This document shows positions 25,184-34,386 of a DNA stretch of 64,000 bases, one piece after another. The number at the start of each line of letters is the position of its first letter. The stretch's first letter is position 1. The DNA is taken from the NCBI GenBank assembly GCA_021775805.1, contig JAJFHD010000012.1, forward strand, positions 62,001 to 126,000. The letters run 5' to 3'. The notes beneath the pieces were generated by a model, which was not told where the DNA came from, ran no database searches, and saw only the letters and a program-made list of their open reading frames with translations. The stretch comes from Alphaproteobacteria bacterium (GTDB taxonomy: Bacteria > Pseudomonadota > Alphaproteobacteria > Rhizobiales > JAJFHC01). The translations under genes and the position numbers were made by a program.

Positions 25184-26674
25184 TTAGGGCTTCCGGGACG
25201 CCGATGCGAAGGCTTTGAACAAGCCTGCAATCAGTGTCAACGCGCCCGCTGCAATCAACAATGCGCAGATTGGCCGTGAGAGATAGGTGCCAATATCATA
25301 ATGCACCATTTGCATCCCTTGAGCGAAATTCTGCTCGCCGATCTTGCCCAGAATCAGACCCAGGACAATGCCGGGAATCGAATATCCCGTCCGCCGCAAC
25401 AGAAAGCCCAGAATGCCCGCAATGAACATCACCATGACGTCCAGCACCAGGCCGCGACTGATGTAGGCACCGATGGTCGCCAGCAACAGGATCAGAGGTG
25501 CCAGGAACTGGAAGGGAATTTTCAGCAAATTCAGGATCGTCTTGGTTTCGATCAGCCCAATGAACAGGATCGACAGATTGGCGTAGAACATGGCCGCGAA
25601 GACAATCCAGATCAGGTCAGGTGAGTTGTAGAACACCAGCGGCCCGGGCTCCAGGTCGTGCATCTGAAAGACCGCGACCATCATGGCGGTGAGGGCACCT
25701 CCCGGCAGGCCGAGCGCCAGCAGCGGAATCATCGCAGCGCCGGTGGCAGCATTGTTGGCGGTTTCCGAGGAAATGACGCCTTCCAGATTGCCCTTGCCGA
25801 ATGATTCCTTGTTGCGCGACCAGCGGACGGCTTCGCCATATCCCATGAAAGCGGCCAGGGTGGCGCCGATGCCGGGCAGGATTCCGCAGAAAAAGCCGAC
25901 GAGAATCGACCGGACAACGGCAATCTTGTGAAACCAAAGCTCGGCTATGGTCGGGAACGACATGCTCACTTTCGGTGCGTTGTATTGGCCAACGGCTTTC
26001 TTTTCTGCCTGCACAAATATCTCGGACACCGCAAAAAATCCTAGAATTGCGGGAACGAAGGCGATGCCTGCCGCCAGATCCGAAAAACCGAAATTGTAAC
26101 GGTTGATCCCGCCCACCGGGTCTTGTCCGATGGTCGCGATCAGCAGTCCGAGCAGAACGGAAATCCATCCCTTCCAGATGGTACGGGCACCGACTGACGA
26201 TGCCACCGCCAGCCCGAAGAAAACCAGTGCAAAGATCTCAGGCGGCCCAATGTTGCGTATGGCCCATTTGGCCAGCGGCTCGGTAGCGGCCATCATGATC
26301 AGCGCCGACGAAACCCCGCCAATCGCCGAGCACAGCACCGCCGCACCGACCGCCTTGCCCGACTTGCCCTGTTGGGTCATCGGATAGCCGTCGAAGGCTG
26401 TCGGTGCATTTTCCGGTGCGCCGGGAATGTTGAACAGGATTGCGGTGATGGCGCCGCCATAGGTTCCCGTGCAGTATATCACCGCGAACAGCATCACCCC
26501 CTGCGCCGCGGTCAACTCCGCGGTGAACGGGAGCAGGATCGCCGCCAGCGTGAGCATGCTGACGCCGGGAATGGCGCCGAACAACATGCCGCCGACCACC
26601 CCGAATACGAAAATCGCGATTGTGAAAGGGTCACCGAATAGGGCGGCGCTTCCGGCAAGAAAGTTTTCCAACAT
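25184..26674 (-). CDS. tctA: Tripartite tricarboxylate transporter large permease (TctA)
   Basis: A 496-residue membrane protein with about twelve helices. TctA hallmarks are the GAIPGVSMLTLAAILLPFT segment near the N-terminus, AVIYCTGTYGGAITAILFNI, the PGAPENAPTAFDGYPMTQ motif and the second glycine-rich repeat GILPGIGATLAAFMGYGEA. It is the transport subunit that takes up a carboxylate captured by TctC. It begins six bases from the end of tctB. In this operon the cargo is probably an organosulfonate carboxylate such as sulfoacetate (inference). Confidence 0.95.
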   Translation of the reverse strand: MLENFLAGSAALFGDPFTIAIFVFGVVGGMLFGAIPGVSMLTLAAILLPFTAELTAAQGVMLFAVIYCTGTYGGAITAILFNIPGAPENAPTAFDGYPMTQQGKSGKAVGAAVLCSAIGGVSSALIMMAATEPLAKWAIRNIGPPEIFALVFFGLAVASSVGARTIWKGWISVLLGLLIATIGQDPVGGINRYNFGFSDLAAGIAFVPAILGFFAVSEIFVQAEKKAVGQYNAPKVSMSFPTIAELWFHKIAVVRSILVGFFCGILPGIGATLAAFMGYGEAVRWSRNKESFGKGNLEGVISSETANNAATGAAMIPLLALGLPGGALTAMMVAVFQMHDLEPGPLVFYNSPDLIWIVFAAMFYANLSILFIGLIETKTILNLLKIPFQFLAPLILLLATIGAYISRGLVLDVMVMFIAGILGFLLRRTGYSIPGIVLGLILGKIGEQNFAQGMQMVHYDIGTYLSRPICALLIAAGALTLIAGLFKAFASASRKP

Positions 26675-26679
26675 AGTCG

Positions 26680-27240
26680 TTACCAGAGCTGCTGAATGTT
26701 GGTGTTTATCTTCAGGATCAAGGCGCTGTAGTCATAAAACGGCGACATGTTGCCCTGTGGCAATGGCGCGTTGAGCACGACGACAAACAGGATCAAGAAG
26801 ATGAGGTAGATCACCAAAGTCGTGATCAGGATTGCCCGCAAACGCCGCTCGCCGAACAGCAAAATCACCGCGGCAATGAAGAAGGGCGCAGCGAAGTATA
26901 TGCCAACCGGCTTGAGCAAAACGGCAAAGATGAACGGCGTCAACAAGACAGCCACCACTTTCATCACAGTGGACGGGTCGCTGTAGTCGGCGTCGTTGTC
27001 ATCGCTGTCTGCGACGCCGACACGGCCTGCCTGCGCCGCGGAACCGTGCTGGAATTGATAGTAGAGATTGCCGGCTGCGGCCAACAGCAGCATCGTGATG
27101 ACGACGCGCGGCCAACCGGTCGCCCCGAATTTGTAAATTTCGATCGGCTGGTTGAAGTCAAACGAACCGGCAAAAAATATGACCACGATCGAAAACCATA
27201 CGGCAGCTTCGATCACGTGGGGCCTTTTCAAGCGTCCCAA
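26680..27240 (-). CDS. tctB: Tripartite tricarboxylate transporter small subunit (TctB)
   Basis: A 186-residue protein with four membrane helices, starting after a short cytoplasmic tail (VIEAAVWFSIVVIFFAGSFD) and with the C-terminal pair ending LIFLILFVVVLNAPLPQG. The TTG at 27240 is proposed as start because GAGGAGG lies five bases upstream; an ATG at 27354 would overlap the tctC end region and add an unlikely 38-residue tail. An acidic loop (SDDNDADYSDP, about residue 80) separates the helix pairs. Required with TctA for transport. Confidence 0.88.
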   Translation of the reverse strand: MGRLKRPHVIEAAVWFSIVVIFFAGSFDFNQPIEIYKFGATGWPRVVITMLLLAAAGNLYYQFQHGSAAQAGRVGVADSDDNDADYSDPSTVMKVVAVLLTPFIFAVLLKPVGIYFAAPFFIAAVILLFGERRLRAILITTLVIYLIFLILFVVVLNAPLPQGNMSPFYDYSALILKINTNIQQLW

Positions 27241-27372
27241 GGGAGCCTCCTCAAAATCGAATTGTTCGATTTCCGGGTGATGCAGGACTCTGCAGATCAA
27301 CGGCGCAGACCATTGAACCTGCACCCGTGGCCAGTAAACCGCCCACGGGTGCATGTTTCGGCCTGCGGCTGA

Positions 27373-28389
27373 TTACTTCACATCCAGGCCCATTGCCTTG
27401 TACACGTCCCGGTACTGGGCGACGGATTTCTGGATAAGTTCCTTTGCACCTGCAGTATCGCGGTAGCTGTCAATGACGGTCATGAATTTCGAGTCATTGA
27501 ACTTCTGATAGCTGTCCTGGCAATAACCGCGCTGGAACGCCCATTGCAGCCACTTGACGCGATCTGCCGGCGCATCCTTGTGGACATAAAAACCACGGAA
27601 ACGCAGCAGGGGTTCGAAATCCATGCCCATTTCACGGTGGGTTGGAACATCAGCGAACACTGAAGGGCGTTCGTTGAAAACCGTCAGGATTGGCTTGAAT
27701 TCCTTGGCGTCGAGGAACTTGCGCACATCGCCCGGCTGCTCGAACAAGGCGTCGACCTGTCCACCAAGAAGTGCACCGTAACGTGGCGCGCCCTTGTCGA
27801 ACGAGATCTGCTGGATTTTCATGCCTGCCGCATCGGTGATGAACTTCATCGTGACACGTTCCATGGAGCCTTCCTTGGAAACATTGGCAATGGTCGCCTT
27901 GCCGTCCTGAGCTTTCACCCATGTAACGAAAGACTTCCAGTCGGTGAAACGGTCTTCGCCGGTGCGGATGTAGACCTGCGAGAAGGTTACCTGCGAAATG
28001 ACCAGCGGGATCAGGTCTTTTGCCGGATTCGGACGCGACGAGTCGAGTGCATGCGCCGATGACGCATCATCGATATGTTCCAGCACGTTGTAGCCATCCG
28101 CCGGAGAGGTCATGTAGGCCGTCATCCCGACCGTGCCTGAGCCACCGGGTTTGTGATCGCGGTTGATGGCGACTTTGGTCAGCCCCGTTACGGCTTCTGC
28201 CATGGCGCCCGCGACCTGGCCTGAACCGCCGGCCGGGCCATAGGGCACGACCATGGTCAAAGCGCGCTCGGGAAAGCCGCCTGGCTTGTCCATCGAGGCT
28301 TCCTTGACCGCGCATTCGAAGGCATTTGCCGTGCCGCTCATGGCCAGAACAATGGCGGCAAATGCCCCCATTCCAATAATCTTCTTCAT
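27373..28389 (-). CDS. tctC: Tripartite tricarboxylate transporter substrate-binding protein (TctC)
   Basis: A 338-residue periplasmic binding protein with a clear signal peptide (residues 1-22, ending GTANA). The mature part follows the Bug/TctC family: RALTMVVPYGPAGGSGQVAGA, the GGSGTVGMTAYMTSPADGYN loop, and QVDALFEQPGDVRKFLDA. The start at 28389 has GGGAGGGAAAA immediately upstream. First gene of the operon tctC-tctB-tctA-dehydrogenase-ligase. The ligand-binding loops differ from citrate binders, and by operon context sulfoacetate or a related sulfonate is the likely ligand. Confidence 0.92.
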   Translation of the reverse strand: MKKIIGMGAFAAIVLAMSGTANAFECAVKEASMDKPGGFPERALTMVVPYGPAGGSGQVAGAMAEAVTGLTKVAINRDHKPGGSGTVGMTAYMTSPADGYNVLEHIDDASSAHALDSSRPNPAKDLIPLVISQVTFSQVYIRTGEDRFTDWKSFVTWVKAQDGKATIANVSKEGSMERVTMKFITDAAGMKIQQISFDKGAPRYGALLGGQVDALFEQPGDVRKFLDAKEFKPILTVFNERPSVFADVPTHREMGMDFEPLLRFRGFYVHKDAPADRVKWLQWAFQRGYCQDSYQKFNDSKFMTVIDSYRDTAGAKELIQKSVAQYRDVYKAMGLDVK

Positions 28390-28769
28390 TTTTCCCTCCC
28401 AGGTATTTTTCCACAGAGCTGATTTCGGCCCTGCAATATAACAGCGTGAACTCCATATTCCGGGCAAGCCGATCCGAGCATCCACTCACACTGCCTCCCC
28501 TAACAGTGTTGTTCGGCGCTGATGCTAGTGCATCATTGGCCCGTGGTCTATCAATTCGTGTCGGTATCGCTTGTTGTCAGGGTGAATTCGCCGAATGAAA
28601 ATCCAGCATTGCGCCGCCGGATCATGTCAGGCCCCTATAGAAGTCGACGACGTGCCGATTCGCGGGTGTATCATCAACCAGCTTCGACGTCTTGGCGTCT
28701 CGTTGAACGACAAACCGGAGCCCGGCGATTGCGCGCCGGGTTCCGTCAGCAGCGTTTGACCAACTGGCG
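28390..28769. promoter_or_regulatory. Intergenic region upstream of tctC
   Basis: 380 bases between metY and tctC, with no credible gene. It must contain the promoter of the five-gene transporter operon. A perfect 7-bp GC hairpin (CCCGGCG 28721-28727 with CGCCGGG 28734-28740) lies downstream of metY but lacks a T tract, so it is only a weak terminator candidate. No regulator gene is next to the operon. Confidence 0.4.
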
Positions 28770-30056
28770 CTAAATTGTGTTAAGGGCCTGTTCGAGATCA
28801 GCAATGATGTCTTCCTTGTTCTCGATGCCGATCGACAATCGGATGACGTCTGGGCCGGCGCCGGCCGCGATCTGTTGCGGTTCCGGCAACTGGCGGTGGG
28901 TGGTGGACGCCGGGTGGATGATCAGGCTGCGGGTGTCGCCGAGATTGGCCAGATGGCTCAGCAGGTTGACATTGCTGACGACTTTGACACCGGCGTCGTA
29001 GCCGCCCTTGACGCCGAACGTGAACACGGCACCGGCCCCTTTGGGTGAATACTTCTGCTGCAGATTATGATGGCGATGGCCGGACAGGCCGGCGTAGTTG
29101 ATCCACGCAACCTTGTCGTGATTGTTGAGGTACTCGGCAACCGCGAGTGAATTGTCGCAGTGGCGCTGCATTCTGAGCGACAGGGTTTCGATGCCGGTCA
29201 GCAGCAGGAACGAATTCTGCGGCGACAGGGCAGGGCCCAGATCGCGCAAACCCAGGACGCGGCAGGCGATGGCAAACGCCATGTTACCGAATGTCTCGTG
29301 GAGCTTGATGCCGTGGTAGCTTTCGCACGGCTCCGACAGGGTCGGGTAGCGGCCTTCGCGCGACCAGTTGAAGGTGCCTGCGTCGACGATGACACCGCCC
29401 ATGGAGTTGCCGTGACCGCCCATGAACTTGGTGAGCGAGTGCAGGACAATGTCGGCGCCGTGTTCGATCGGACGGCACAGGTAGGGGGTCGCCAGCGTGT
29501 TGTCGCAGATCAGGGGAACGCCGGCGCGGCGCGCGATGCGCGAGACAGCCTCGATATCGGTGACGCCGCCGCCTGGATTGGACAGTGACTCGATGAAAAT
29601 CGCCTTGGTCTTGGGACTGATCGCCCGCTCGATGCTCTCCATGTCGTCGGCGTCGGCCCAGACCACCTGCCAGTCGAATTTCTTGAAGGAATGATTGAAC
29701 TGATTGATCGACCCGCCATAAAGCTGGCGCACGGCGACGAATTCATCGCCGGGCTCGAGGATTGTGTGGAACGCCAACAATTGCGCGGCGTGACCAGACG
29801 CCACCGCCAGCGCCGCCGTACCACCTTCGAGGGCGGCGACCTTGGTTTCGAGAACCGCGGTGGTCGGGTTGGTAATGCGGGTGTAGATGTTGCCGAAGGC
29901 CTGGAGACCGAAAAGACTTGCGGCGTGATCGACGTCTTCGAAGACGAATGCCGTGGTTTGAAAAATCGGGGTTGCGCGAGCACCGGTCGCAGGGTCGGGC
30001 TGGGCGCCTGCATGGACCGCCAGGGTGTCAAATCCCGGTGTGTTGTCTTTGCTCAT
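28770..30056 (-). CDS. metY: O-acetylhomoserine sulfhydrylase / aminocarboxypropyltransferase
   Basis: A 428-residue Cys/Met-metabolism PLP enzyme that makes homocysteine from O-acetylhomoserine and sulfide. Family signs are FDTLAVHAGAQPDPATGA at the N-terminus, the IYTRITNPTTAVLE motif, the PLP lysine K210 in HSLTKFMGGHGNSMGG, and FTFGVKGGY near residue 340; the length is typical of MetY. It could capture sulfide released by sulfonate breakdown, but it lies in its own transcription unit, with 148 bases to the next gene upstream. Confidence 0.93.
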   Translation of the reverse strand: MSKDNTPGFDTLAVHAGAQPDPATGARATPIFQTTAFVFEDVDHAASLFGLQAFGNIYTRITNPTTAVLETKVAALEGGTAALAVASGHAAQLLAFHTILEPGDEFVAVRQLYGGSINQFNHSFKKFDWQVVWADADDMESIERAISPKTKAIFIESLSNPGGGVTDIEAVSRIARRAGVPLICDNTLATPYLCRPIEHGADIVLHSLTKFMGGHGNSMGGVIVDAGTFNWSREGRYPTLSEPCESYHGIKLHETFGNMAFAIACRVLGLRDLGPALSPQNSFLLLTGIETLSLRMQRHCDNSLAVAEYLNNHDKVAWINYAGLSGHRHHNLQQKYSPKGAGAVFTFGVKGGYDAGVKVVSNVNLLSHLANLGDTRSLIIHPASTTHRQLPEPQQIAAGAGPDVIRLSIGIENKEDIIADLEQALNTI

Positions 30057-30204
30057 GTACCTTGTTCCTTTACTGAAAACCGCCCTCAGTCCCGCAACTG
30101 CCGGTCGTTCGGGGCACTCAAGACAAAATCCTACTCCGGAACCTAGATTTCTTACAGGGCACAGGCAATGCGGTCCAGATTGTTAGGTTAACGGGGTCGA
30201 CCGG

Positions 30205-30729
30205 TCATTCCTTAAATCTGGAGATCGACAGGCTTTGAACCTGGTCGCGCATTATTCCCGGTCGGCGTGACGAGACCCTGTTTGTGTTGACGCCCATCCA
30301 GGCGCTCTCGCCGGAAAGACGCCCGTATTCGACCTTGGGGCATCGGTCCATCACCACCTTCAGACCCGCAGCTTCAGCACGGGCGGCCGCCGCGTCGTTT
30401 CTCACGTTGAACTGCATCCAGACCACCTTTGCGCCGATGGCGATTGCGTCGTCTGTCAGGCCGCCGGCGGCTTCTGAATTGCGGAAGATATCGACCATGT
30501 CGATTGGGTCGGGGATGTCGCGCAAACCGGCGTAGACCACCTGTCCCAGTATTTCACCACCGGCTTCGCGCGGATTTACGGGGATGACGGTGTAGCGCTT
30601 CTGCAGCAGGTACTTCATGGCAAAGTAGCTTGGCCGCATGTTGTTTGCGCTGGCGCCGATCATGGCGATCGTCTTCACCTCTTCGAGGATGCCGCGGATG
30701 TATGTTTCGGGATACTGGTCGTGGTTCAT
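30205..30729 (-). CDS. CoA-binding domain protein (YccU family)
   Basis: A 174-residue single-domain Rossmann protein of the CoA_binding_2 family. Visible motifs are IAMIGASANNMRPSYFAMKY, YTVIPVNPREAG and DMVDIFRNSEAAG, then VWMQFNVRNDAAAARAEAAG and DRCPKVEYGRL. These proteins bind CoA; the cellular role is unknown. The start at 30729 fits the family length; an upstream in-frame ATG at 30765 would overlap the hydratase gene. It follows the enoyl-CoA hydratase homologue by 20 bases and is probably cotranscribed. Confidence 0.88.
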   Translation of the reverse strand: MNHDQYPETYIRGILEEVKTIAMIGASANNMRPSYFAMKYLLQKRYTVIPVNPREAGGEILGQVVYAGLRDIPDPIDMVDIFRNSEAAGGLTDDAIAIGAKVVWMQFNVRNDAAAARAEAAGLKVVMDRCPKVEYGRLSGESAWMGVNTNRVSSRRPGIMRDQVQSLSISRFKE

Positions 30730-30749
30730 GTGACTGTACTCAAAGGATA

Positions 30750-31577
30750 CTAACGGTCCTGCCAATCGGGGGATCGTTTTTCGATGAAGGCGTCAATGCC
30801 TTCCTTGGCGTCGCGGGCAAGCATGTTCTCGACCATAACCTGAGAGGCGTAGTCATAGGCCTCGCCGAGCGGCATTTCCAGTTGACGGTAGAAGGCTTCC
30901 TTGCCGACGGCAAGGGTGTGGGAGGATTTCGACGCTATGGTTGCGGCCATTTCGCGGGTGACCTCGCCGAGTTTCTCCGGCACGGCAACGGCATTGACCA
31001 GGCCCATACGCAAGGCGTCGGCGGCCGACACCATGTCGCCGACAAGCAGCATTTCCATGGCGTGCTTGCGCGAAACGTTGCGGCTCAGGGCGACCATGGG
31101 TGTCGAGCAGAAAAGTCCGATATGGACACCCGGTGTGCAGAACGTCGCAGCCTCGCTTGCAACTGCCAGGTCGCAGCTGGCCACCAACTGGCACCCGGCC
31201 GCGGCAGCAACGCCTTGAACCTGGGCAATGACCGGCTTGGGACATCTGACGATCGACTGCATCATGGTGCTGCAGCGTGCCATGATGTCTTCGAAGTAAA
31301 CCCGGCCCCGGTCGGCATCGGTACGCCGGGCTGTCATTTGTTTCATGTCGTGGCCTGAGGAGAATGCCGGACCGTTTGCCGCCAGAATGACGACACGGCA
31401 TTCCGGGGCTTTTGCGCAGTGCCCGATCGCTTCGGTGACACTATCCAACATGGCTTCCGACAGGCAGTTGCGGACCTGGGGACGATTAAGCGTGAGAGTC
31501 GTGATCCCTGCTGACGTCTCAGCCAGCAAAACGCCACTATCGTCGGTCTGGTCCGGGTTTATGTTCAACATGGCCAT
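30750..31577 (-). CDS. Enoyl-CoA hydratase/isomerase family protein, ECHDC3-like
   Basis: A 275-residue crotonase-fold protein. The oxyanion-hole segment ILAANGPAFSSGHDMKQM is intact. The two positions that carry catalytic glutamates in true hydratases are different: GCQLVASCD has Gln, and TPGVHIGLFCSTPMVALS has Gly where the second Glu is expected. The FCSTPMVALSR stretch and the C-terminal FYRQLEMPLGEAYDYASQVM match mitochondrial ECHDC3. Hydratase activity is therefore doubtful. The ATG at 31577 has GAGGAACGCT upstream; a start at 31625 would add 16 residues. Followed by the CoA-binding protein. Confidence 0.85.
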   Translation of the reverse strand: MAMLNINPDQTDDSGVLLAETSAGITTLTLNRPQVRNCLSEAMLDSVTEAIGHCAKAPECRVVILAANGPAFSSGHDMKQMTARRTDADRGRVYFEDIMARCSTMMQSIVRCPKPVIAQVQGVAAAAGCQLVASCDLAVASEAATFCTPGVHIGLFCSTPMVALSRNVSRKHAMEMLLVGDMVSAADALRMGLVNAVAVPEKLGEVTREMAATIASKSSHTLAVGKEAFYRQLEMPLGEAYDYASQVMVENMLARDAKEGIDAFIEKRSPDWQDR

Positions 31578-31671
31578 AGCGTTCCTCTGGACGGGTGCGT
31601 GGTTGGTTTGATATGAACCCTGCAATTAGCAGGAACCCTGTACAAATCCAGCAAAAAGAGCAAGTGCCAAG

Positions 31672-32106
31672 GTGTTTGAACCAGTGATGACGGCCGCTGA
31701 GGTCGACGATTTCATATTCCGGATCTTTCCCCAGATCTGGGCGGATGATAAACGATCCTATACAATCGAGGCATTGACGCCGGGCGGGGCACGGGTGCGC
31801 ATGCACTATGCCGAGCGCCATTTGCGGCCCGGCGGCACGATTTCCGGTCCGGCCATGATGGCCCTGTGCGATCTGGCCATGTGGGTCGTGGTTCTGGGGC
31901 ATATCGGGCCGCTGGAAGACGCGGTGACCACCAACCTCAACATCAACTTCTTGCGCCGTCCGGCCAAGAAGGATCTCATTGGCGATGCCCGGTTGTTGAA
32001 ACTGGGTAAGCGGTTGGCCGTGGGCGACGTCACGGTTTACTCCGAAGGGGAAGACGCGCCGGTGGCCCACACATCACTGAGTTATGCGGTTCCCGTGGCA
32101 AAATAA
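31672..32106 (+). CDS. PaaI-type hotdog-fold thioesterase
   Basis: A 144-residue (GTG start) or 139-residue (ATG at 31687) single hotdog-domain protein. The HxxG-like element HLRPGGTISGPAMMALCDLAMW and the later strand TTNLNINFLRRPAKKDLIGDA are typical of the PaaI/DUF4442 group that hydrolyses acyl-CoA. It is divergent from the ECHDC3-like gene, 94 bases apart. Substrate unknown. Confidence 0.85.
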   Translation: MFEPVMTAAEVDDFIFRIFPQIWADDKRSYTIEALTPGGARVRMHYAERHLRPGGTISGPAMMALCDLAMWVVVLGHIGPLEDAVTTNLNINFLRRPAKKDLIGDARLLKLGKRLAVGDVTVYSEGEDAPVAHTSLSYAVPVAK

Positions 32107-32312
32107 TATGTGGTATATTAATACCGTATTTCTAAATTGTTGATTTTAAACGTTTAATATTACACCGTGCCACTTGACTTGAGCCGGGAACTTGCCTAAA
32201 AACCCGAACGAACAGGGCCGCGCCCATTCTGGGCAAGCGGCCCGATGCGTATCCATGATGCGAAAACAGATTTCCTGTCATGGCGATGCGCTCTCACATG
32301 AAGAGAGACGTT

Positions 32313-32777
32313 ATGAAAACCTATTCTGCCAAGGCTGCAGAAGTCGAGAAAAAGTGGATCGTGATCGATGCCGAAGGTCTGGTTGTAGGCCGGCTGGCAG
32401 CCATGATCGCCACTCGTCTGCGCGGCAAACACAAGCCGATTTTCACCCCCCACGTCGATTGCGGCGACAACGTCATCGTCATCAATGCGGACAAGGTGGC
32501 CTTTACCGGCAAGAAACGCGACGAGAAGACCTATTATTGGCACACAGGATATCCCGGCGGCATCAAGTCGAGAACCGCCGACAAGATTCTCGACGGCCGG
32601 TTTCCCGAACGGATCGTCGAGAAGGCGGTTCAGCGGATGATGCCGGGTGGCCCGTTGTCGCGCCAGCAACTCAAGAACTTGAAGGTCTATGCCGGTGCGG
32701 AGCATCCGCATGAGGCCCAGCAACCCGAAGTGTTTGATGTCGCTTCGCTCAATCCCAAGAATTCCAGGAGGGTCTGA
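32313..32777 (+). CDS. rplM: 50S ribosomal protein L13
   Basis: A 154-residue protein matching L13 throughout: [51 protein letters not shown], and [20 protein letters not shown]-like C-terminal part ([20 protein letters not shown]). The ATG at 32313 follows GAGAGA; upstream in-frame ATGs at 32280 and 32298 are unlikely. Forms an operon with rpsI, which starts two bases after its stop. The 206-base leader is AT-rich at its start and contains the palindrome GGTATATTAATACC near 32115. Confidence 0.97.
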   Translation: MKTYSAKAAEVEKKWIVIDAEGLVVGRLAAMIATRLRGKHKPIFTPHVDCGDNVIVINADKVAFTGKKRDEKTYYWHTGYPGGIKSRTADKILDGRFPERIVEKAVQRMMPGGPLSRQQLKNLKVYAGAEHPHEAQQPEVFDVASLNPKNSRRV

Positions 32778-32779
32778 TC

Positions 32780-33268
32780 GTGGCCGAAACCGAAGCCCAT
32801 ACCCTTGAAGACCTGCGTGACGCGATGGGCGGCGATGCGCCGGTCGAAGCCGCGATCGTTTATGAAAAGAAGGTCGATGAGCAGGGCCGCGCCTATGCCA
32901 CCGGCAAGCGCAAGAATGCTGTTGCCCGTGTCTGGATCAAACCCGGCAACGGTCTGATCACGGTCAATGGCCGCGATCAGCTGCAGTTTTTTGCCCGTCC
33001 GGTTCTGCGCATGCTGCTGCAGCAACCCCTGGAAGCGGCCAACCGCAAGGACCAGTATGATGTGGTCTGCACCGTTAAGGGCGGTGGCCTTTCCGGTCAG
33101 GCCGGTGCCGTGCGTCATGGCATCTCCAAGGCACTGACCTATTTCGAACCGGAATTGCGCGGTGTTTTGAAGCAAGGCGGCTTCCTGACCCGTGACAGCC
33201 GCGTTGTGGAACGAAAGAAATACGGAAAGCGCAAGGCCCGCCGCAGTTACCAGTTCTCAAAACGGTAA
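32780..33268 (+). CDS. rpsI: 30S ribosomal protein S9
   Basis: A 162-residue S9 protein with a GTG start two bases after rplM. The core is standard: [20 protein letters not shown], the [20 protein letters not shown] loop and the basic C-terminal tail ending [15 protein letters not shown], which reaches the P-site tRNA. It carries a 30-residue acidic N-terminal extension, as is usual in alphaproteobacteria. Followed by an intrinsic terminator at 33291. Confidence 0.97.
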   Translation: MAETEAHTLEDLRDAMGGDAPVEAAIVYEKKVDEQGRAYATGKRKNAVARVWIKPGNGLITVNGRDQLQFFARPVLRMLLQQPLEAANRKDQYDVVCTVKGGGLSGQAGAVRHGISKALTYFEPELRGVLKQGGFLTRDSRVVERKKYGKRKARRSYQFSKR

Positions 33269-33290
33269 CCAGAACTGCGATAGATTTATC

Positions 33291-33320
33291 AAAGGCGGGA
33301 TCTTGGATCCCGCCTTTTTT
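33291..33320 (+). terminator. Intrinsic terminator of rplM-rpsI
   Basis: AAAGGCGGGAT pairs with ATCCCGCCTTT around a short CTTGG loop, ending in a run of T at 33314-33320. It closes the ribosomal protein operon and separates it from argC. Confidence 0.9.
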
Positions 33321-33380
33321 ATTGAAAAAGCCATCGCCACCACAAACATAGGCGATGTTGAGAAACCTCAAGAGGACGCC

Positions 33381-34331
33381 ATGACGGCAAGGATATTCAT
33401 CGACGGCGAAGTCGGTACCACTGGTCTGCAGATCAAACAGAGACTGGAGGGACGCGCGGACATCGAGCTTGTGAGCCTGCCTTACGAACTGCGCAAGGAC
33501 ACAGGCGCACGCTCGGAAGCGCTCAATTCGGTCGATCTGGTGGTCCTGTGCCTGCCCGACGATGCCGCCCGCGAAGCGGTTGCCCTGATCGACAACCCGG
33601 ACGTCCGGGTGGTCGACGCCAGCACCGCGCACCGGACGGCTGCGGACTGGACCTACGGGTTTCCGGAATTCGGGCCGGACCAACGGGCAGCGATCGCCGC
33701 CTCCAAACGGGTCTCCAACCCGGGCTGCTATGCGTTAACGGCGATTGCGATGCTTCATCCGCTTGTGAAACAGGGGCTGTTGCCGAGCAATTGGCCGGTC
33801 ACCATTAACGCGATTTCTGGGTATTCCGGCGGTGGACGCAAGTTGATCGAGCGGTTCGAAGACGCCAACGCAGCCGATCACACGGATTCCGCCTTCTTTG
33901 TCTACGGGCTGTCGCTGCAGCACAAACATCTGCCCGAGATCACCCAATGGAGCGGTCTTGCCCGGTCGCCGGTGTTCGTGCCCAGCGTTGGCCGCTACAT
34001 GCAAGGCATGCTGGTCCAGTTGCCGCTGCCACTCTGGGCATTGCCCGCCAAACCGCCGCCGTCGCTCGTGCACTCGGTGCTCACAGATCATTACCAGGGC
34101 GAGCGGTTCGTCCAGGTGCCACCGGTTGCAGACCTCGAGATGATGACGGAACTCGACCCGGAAGCGCTCAATGGCACAAACGAACTGAGGCTGCACGTGT
34201 TTGCCAGCAGCGCCGGTGACCAGGTGGTTGTGATGGGACTGATCGACAACCTGTCAAAAGGCGCATCCGGGCAGGCGGTTCAGAACCTGAACATCATGCT
34301 GGGACTGCCGGAGGAGGCGGGGTTGGTTTGA
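33381..34331 (+). CDS. argC: N-acetyl-gamma-glutamyl-phosphate reductase
   Basis: A 316-residue type 2 (short) ArgC. The nucleotide loop is FIDGEVGTTGLQI, the catalytic cysteine lies in VSNPGCYALTAIAML, and GYSGGGRKLIERFE and the KHLPEI segment follow. It reduces N-acetylglutamyl phosphate in arginine synthesis. The ATG at 33381 has AGAGGA upstream; the frame stays open back into rpsI but that part is not real. In many Rhizobiales argC follows rplM-rpsI, as here. Confidence 0.95.
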   Translation: MTARIFIDGEVGTTGLQIKQRLEGRADIELVSLPYELRKDTGARSEALNSVDLVVLCLPDDAAREAVALIDNPDVRVVDASTAHRTAADWTYGFPEFGPDQRAAIAASKRVSNPGCYALTAIAMLHPLVKQGLLPSNWPVTINAISGYSGGGRKLIERFEDANAADHTDSAFFVYGLSLQHKHLPEITQWSGLARSPVFVPSVGRYMQGMLVQLPLPLWALPAKPPPSLVHSVLTDHYQGERFVQVPPVADLEMMTELDPEALNGTNELRLHVFASSAGDQVVVMGLIDNLSKGASGQAVQNLNIMLGLPEEAGLV

Positions 34332-34386
34332 GGACGTCGCACCAGGCTTCAATCCATCTCCCTGCAGTGTTGCGACCGCGAGTAGA

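Noticed and set aside
30057-30204. SAM-II type riboswitch upstream of metY
   Set aside because: Read on the minus strand, the leader lacks the conserved SAM-II core; nothing else riboswitch-like was recognised.
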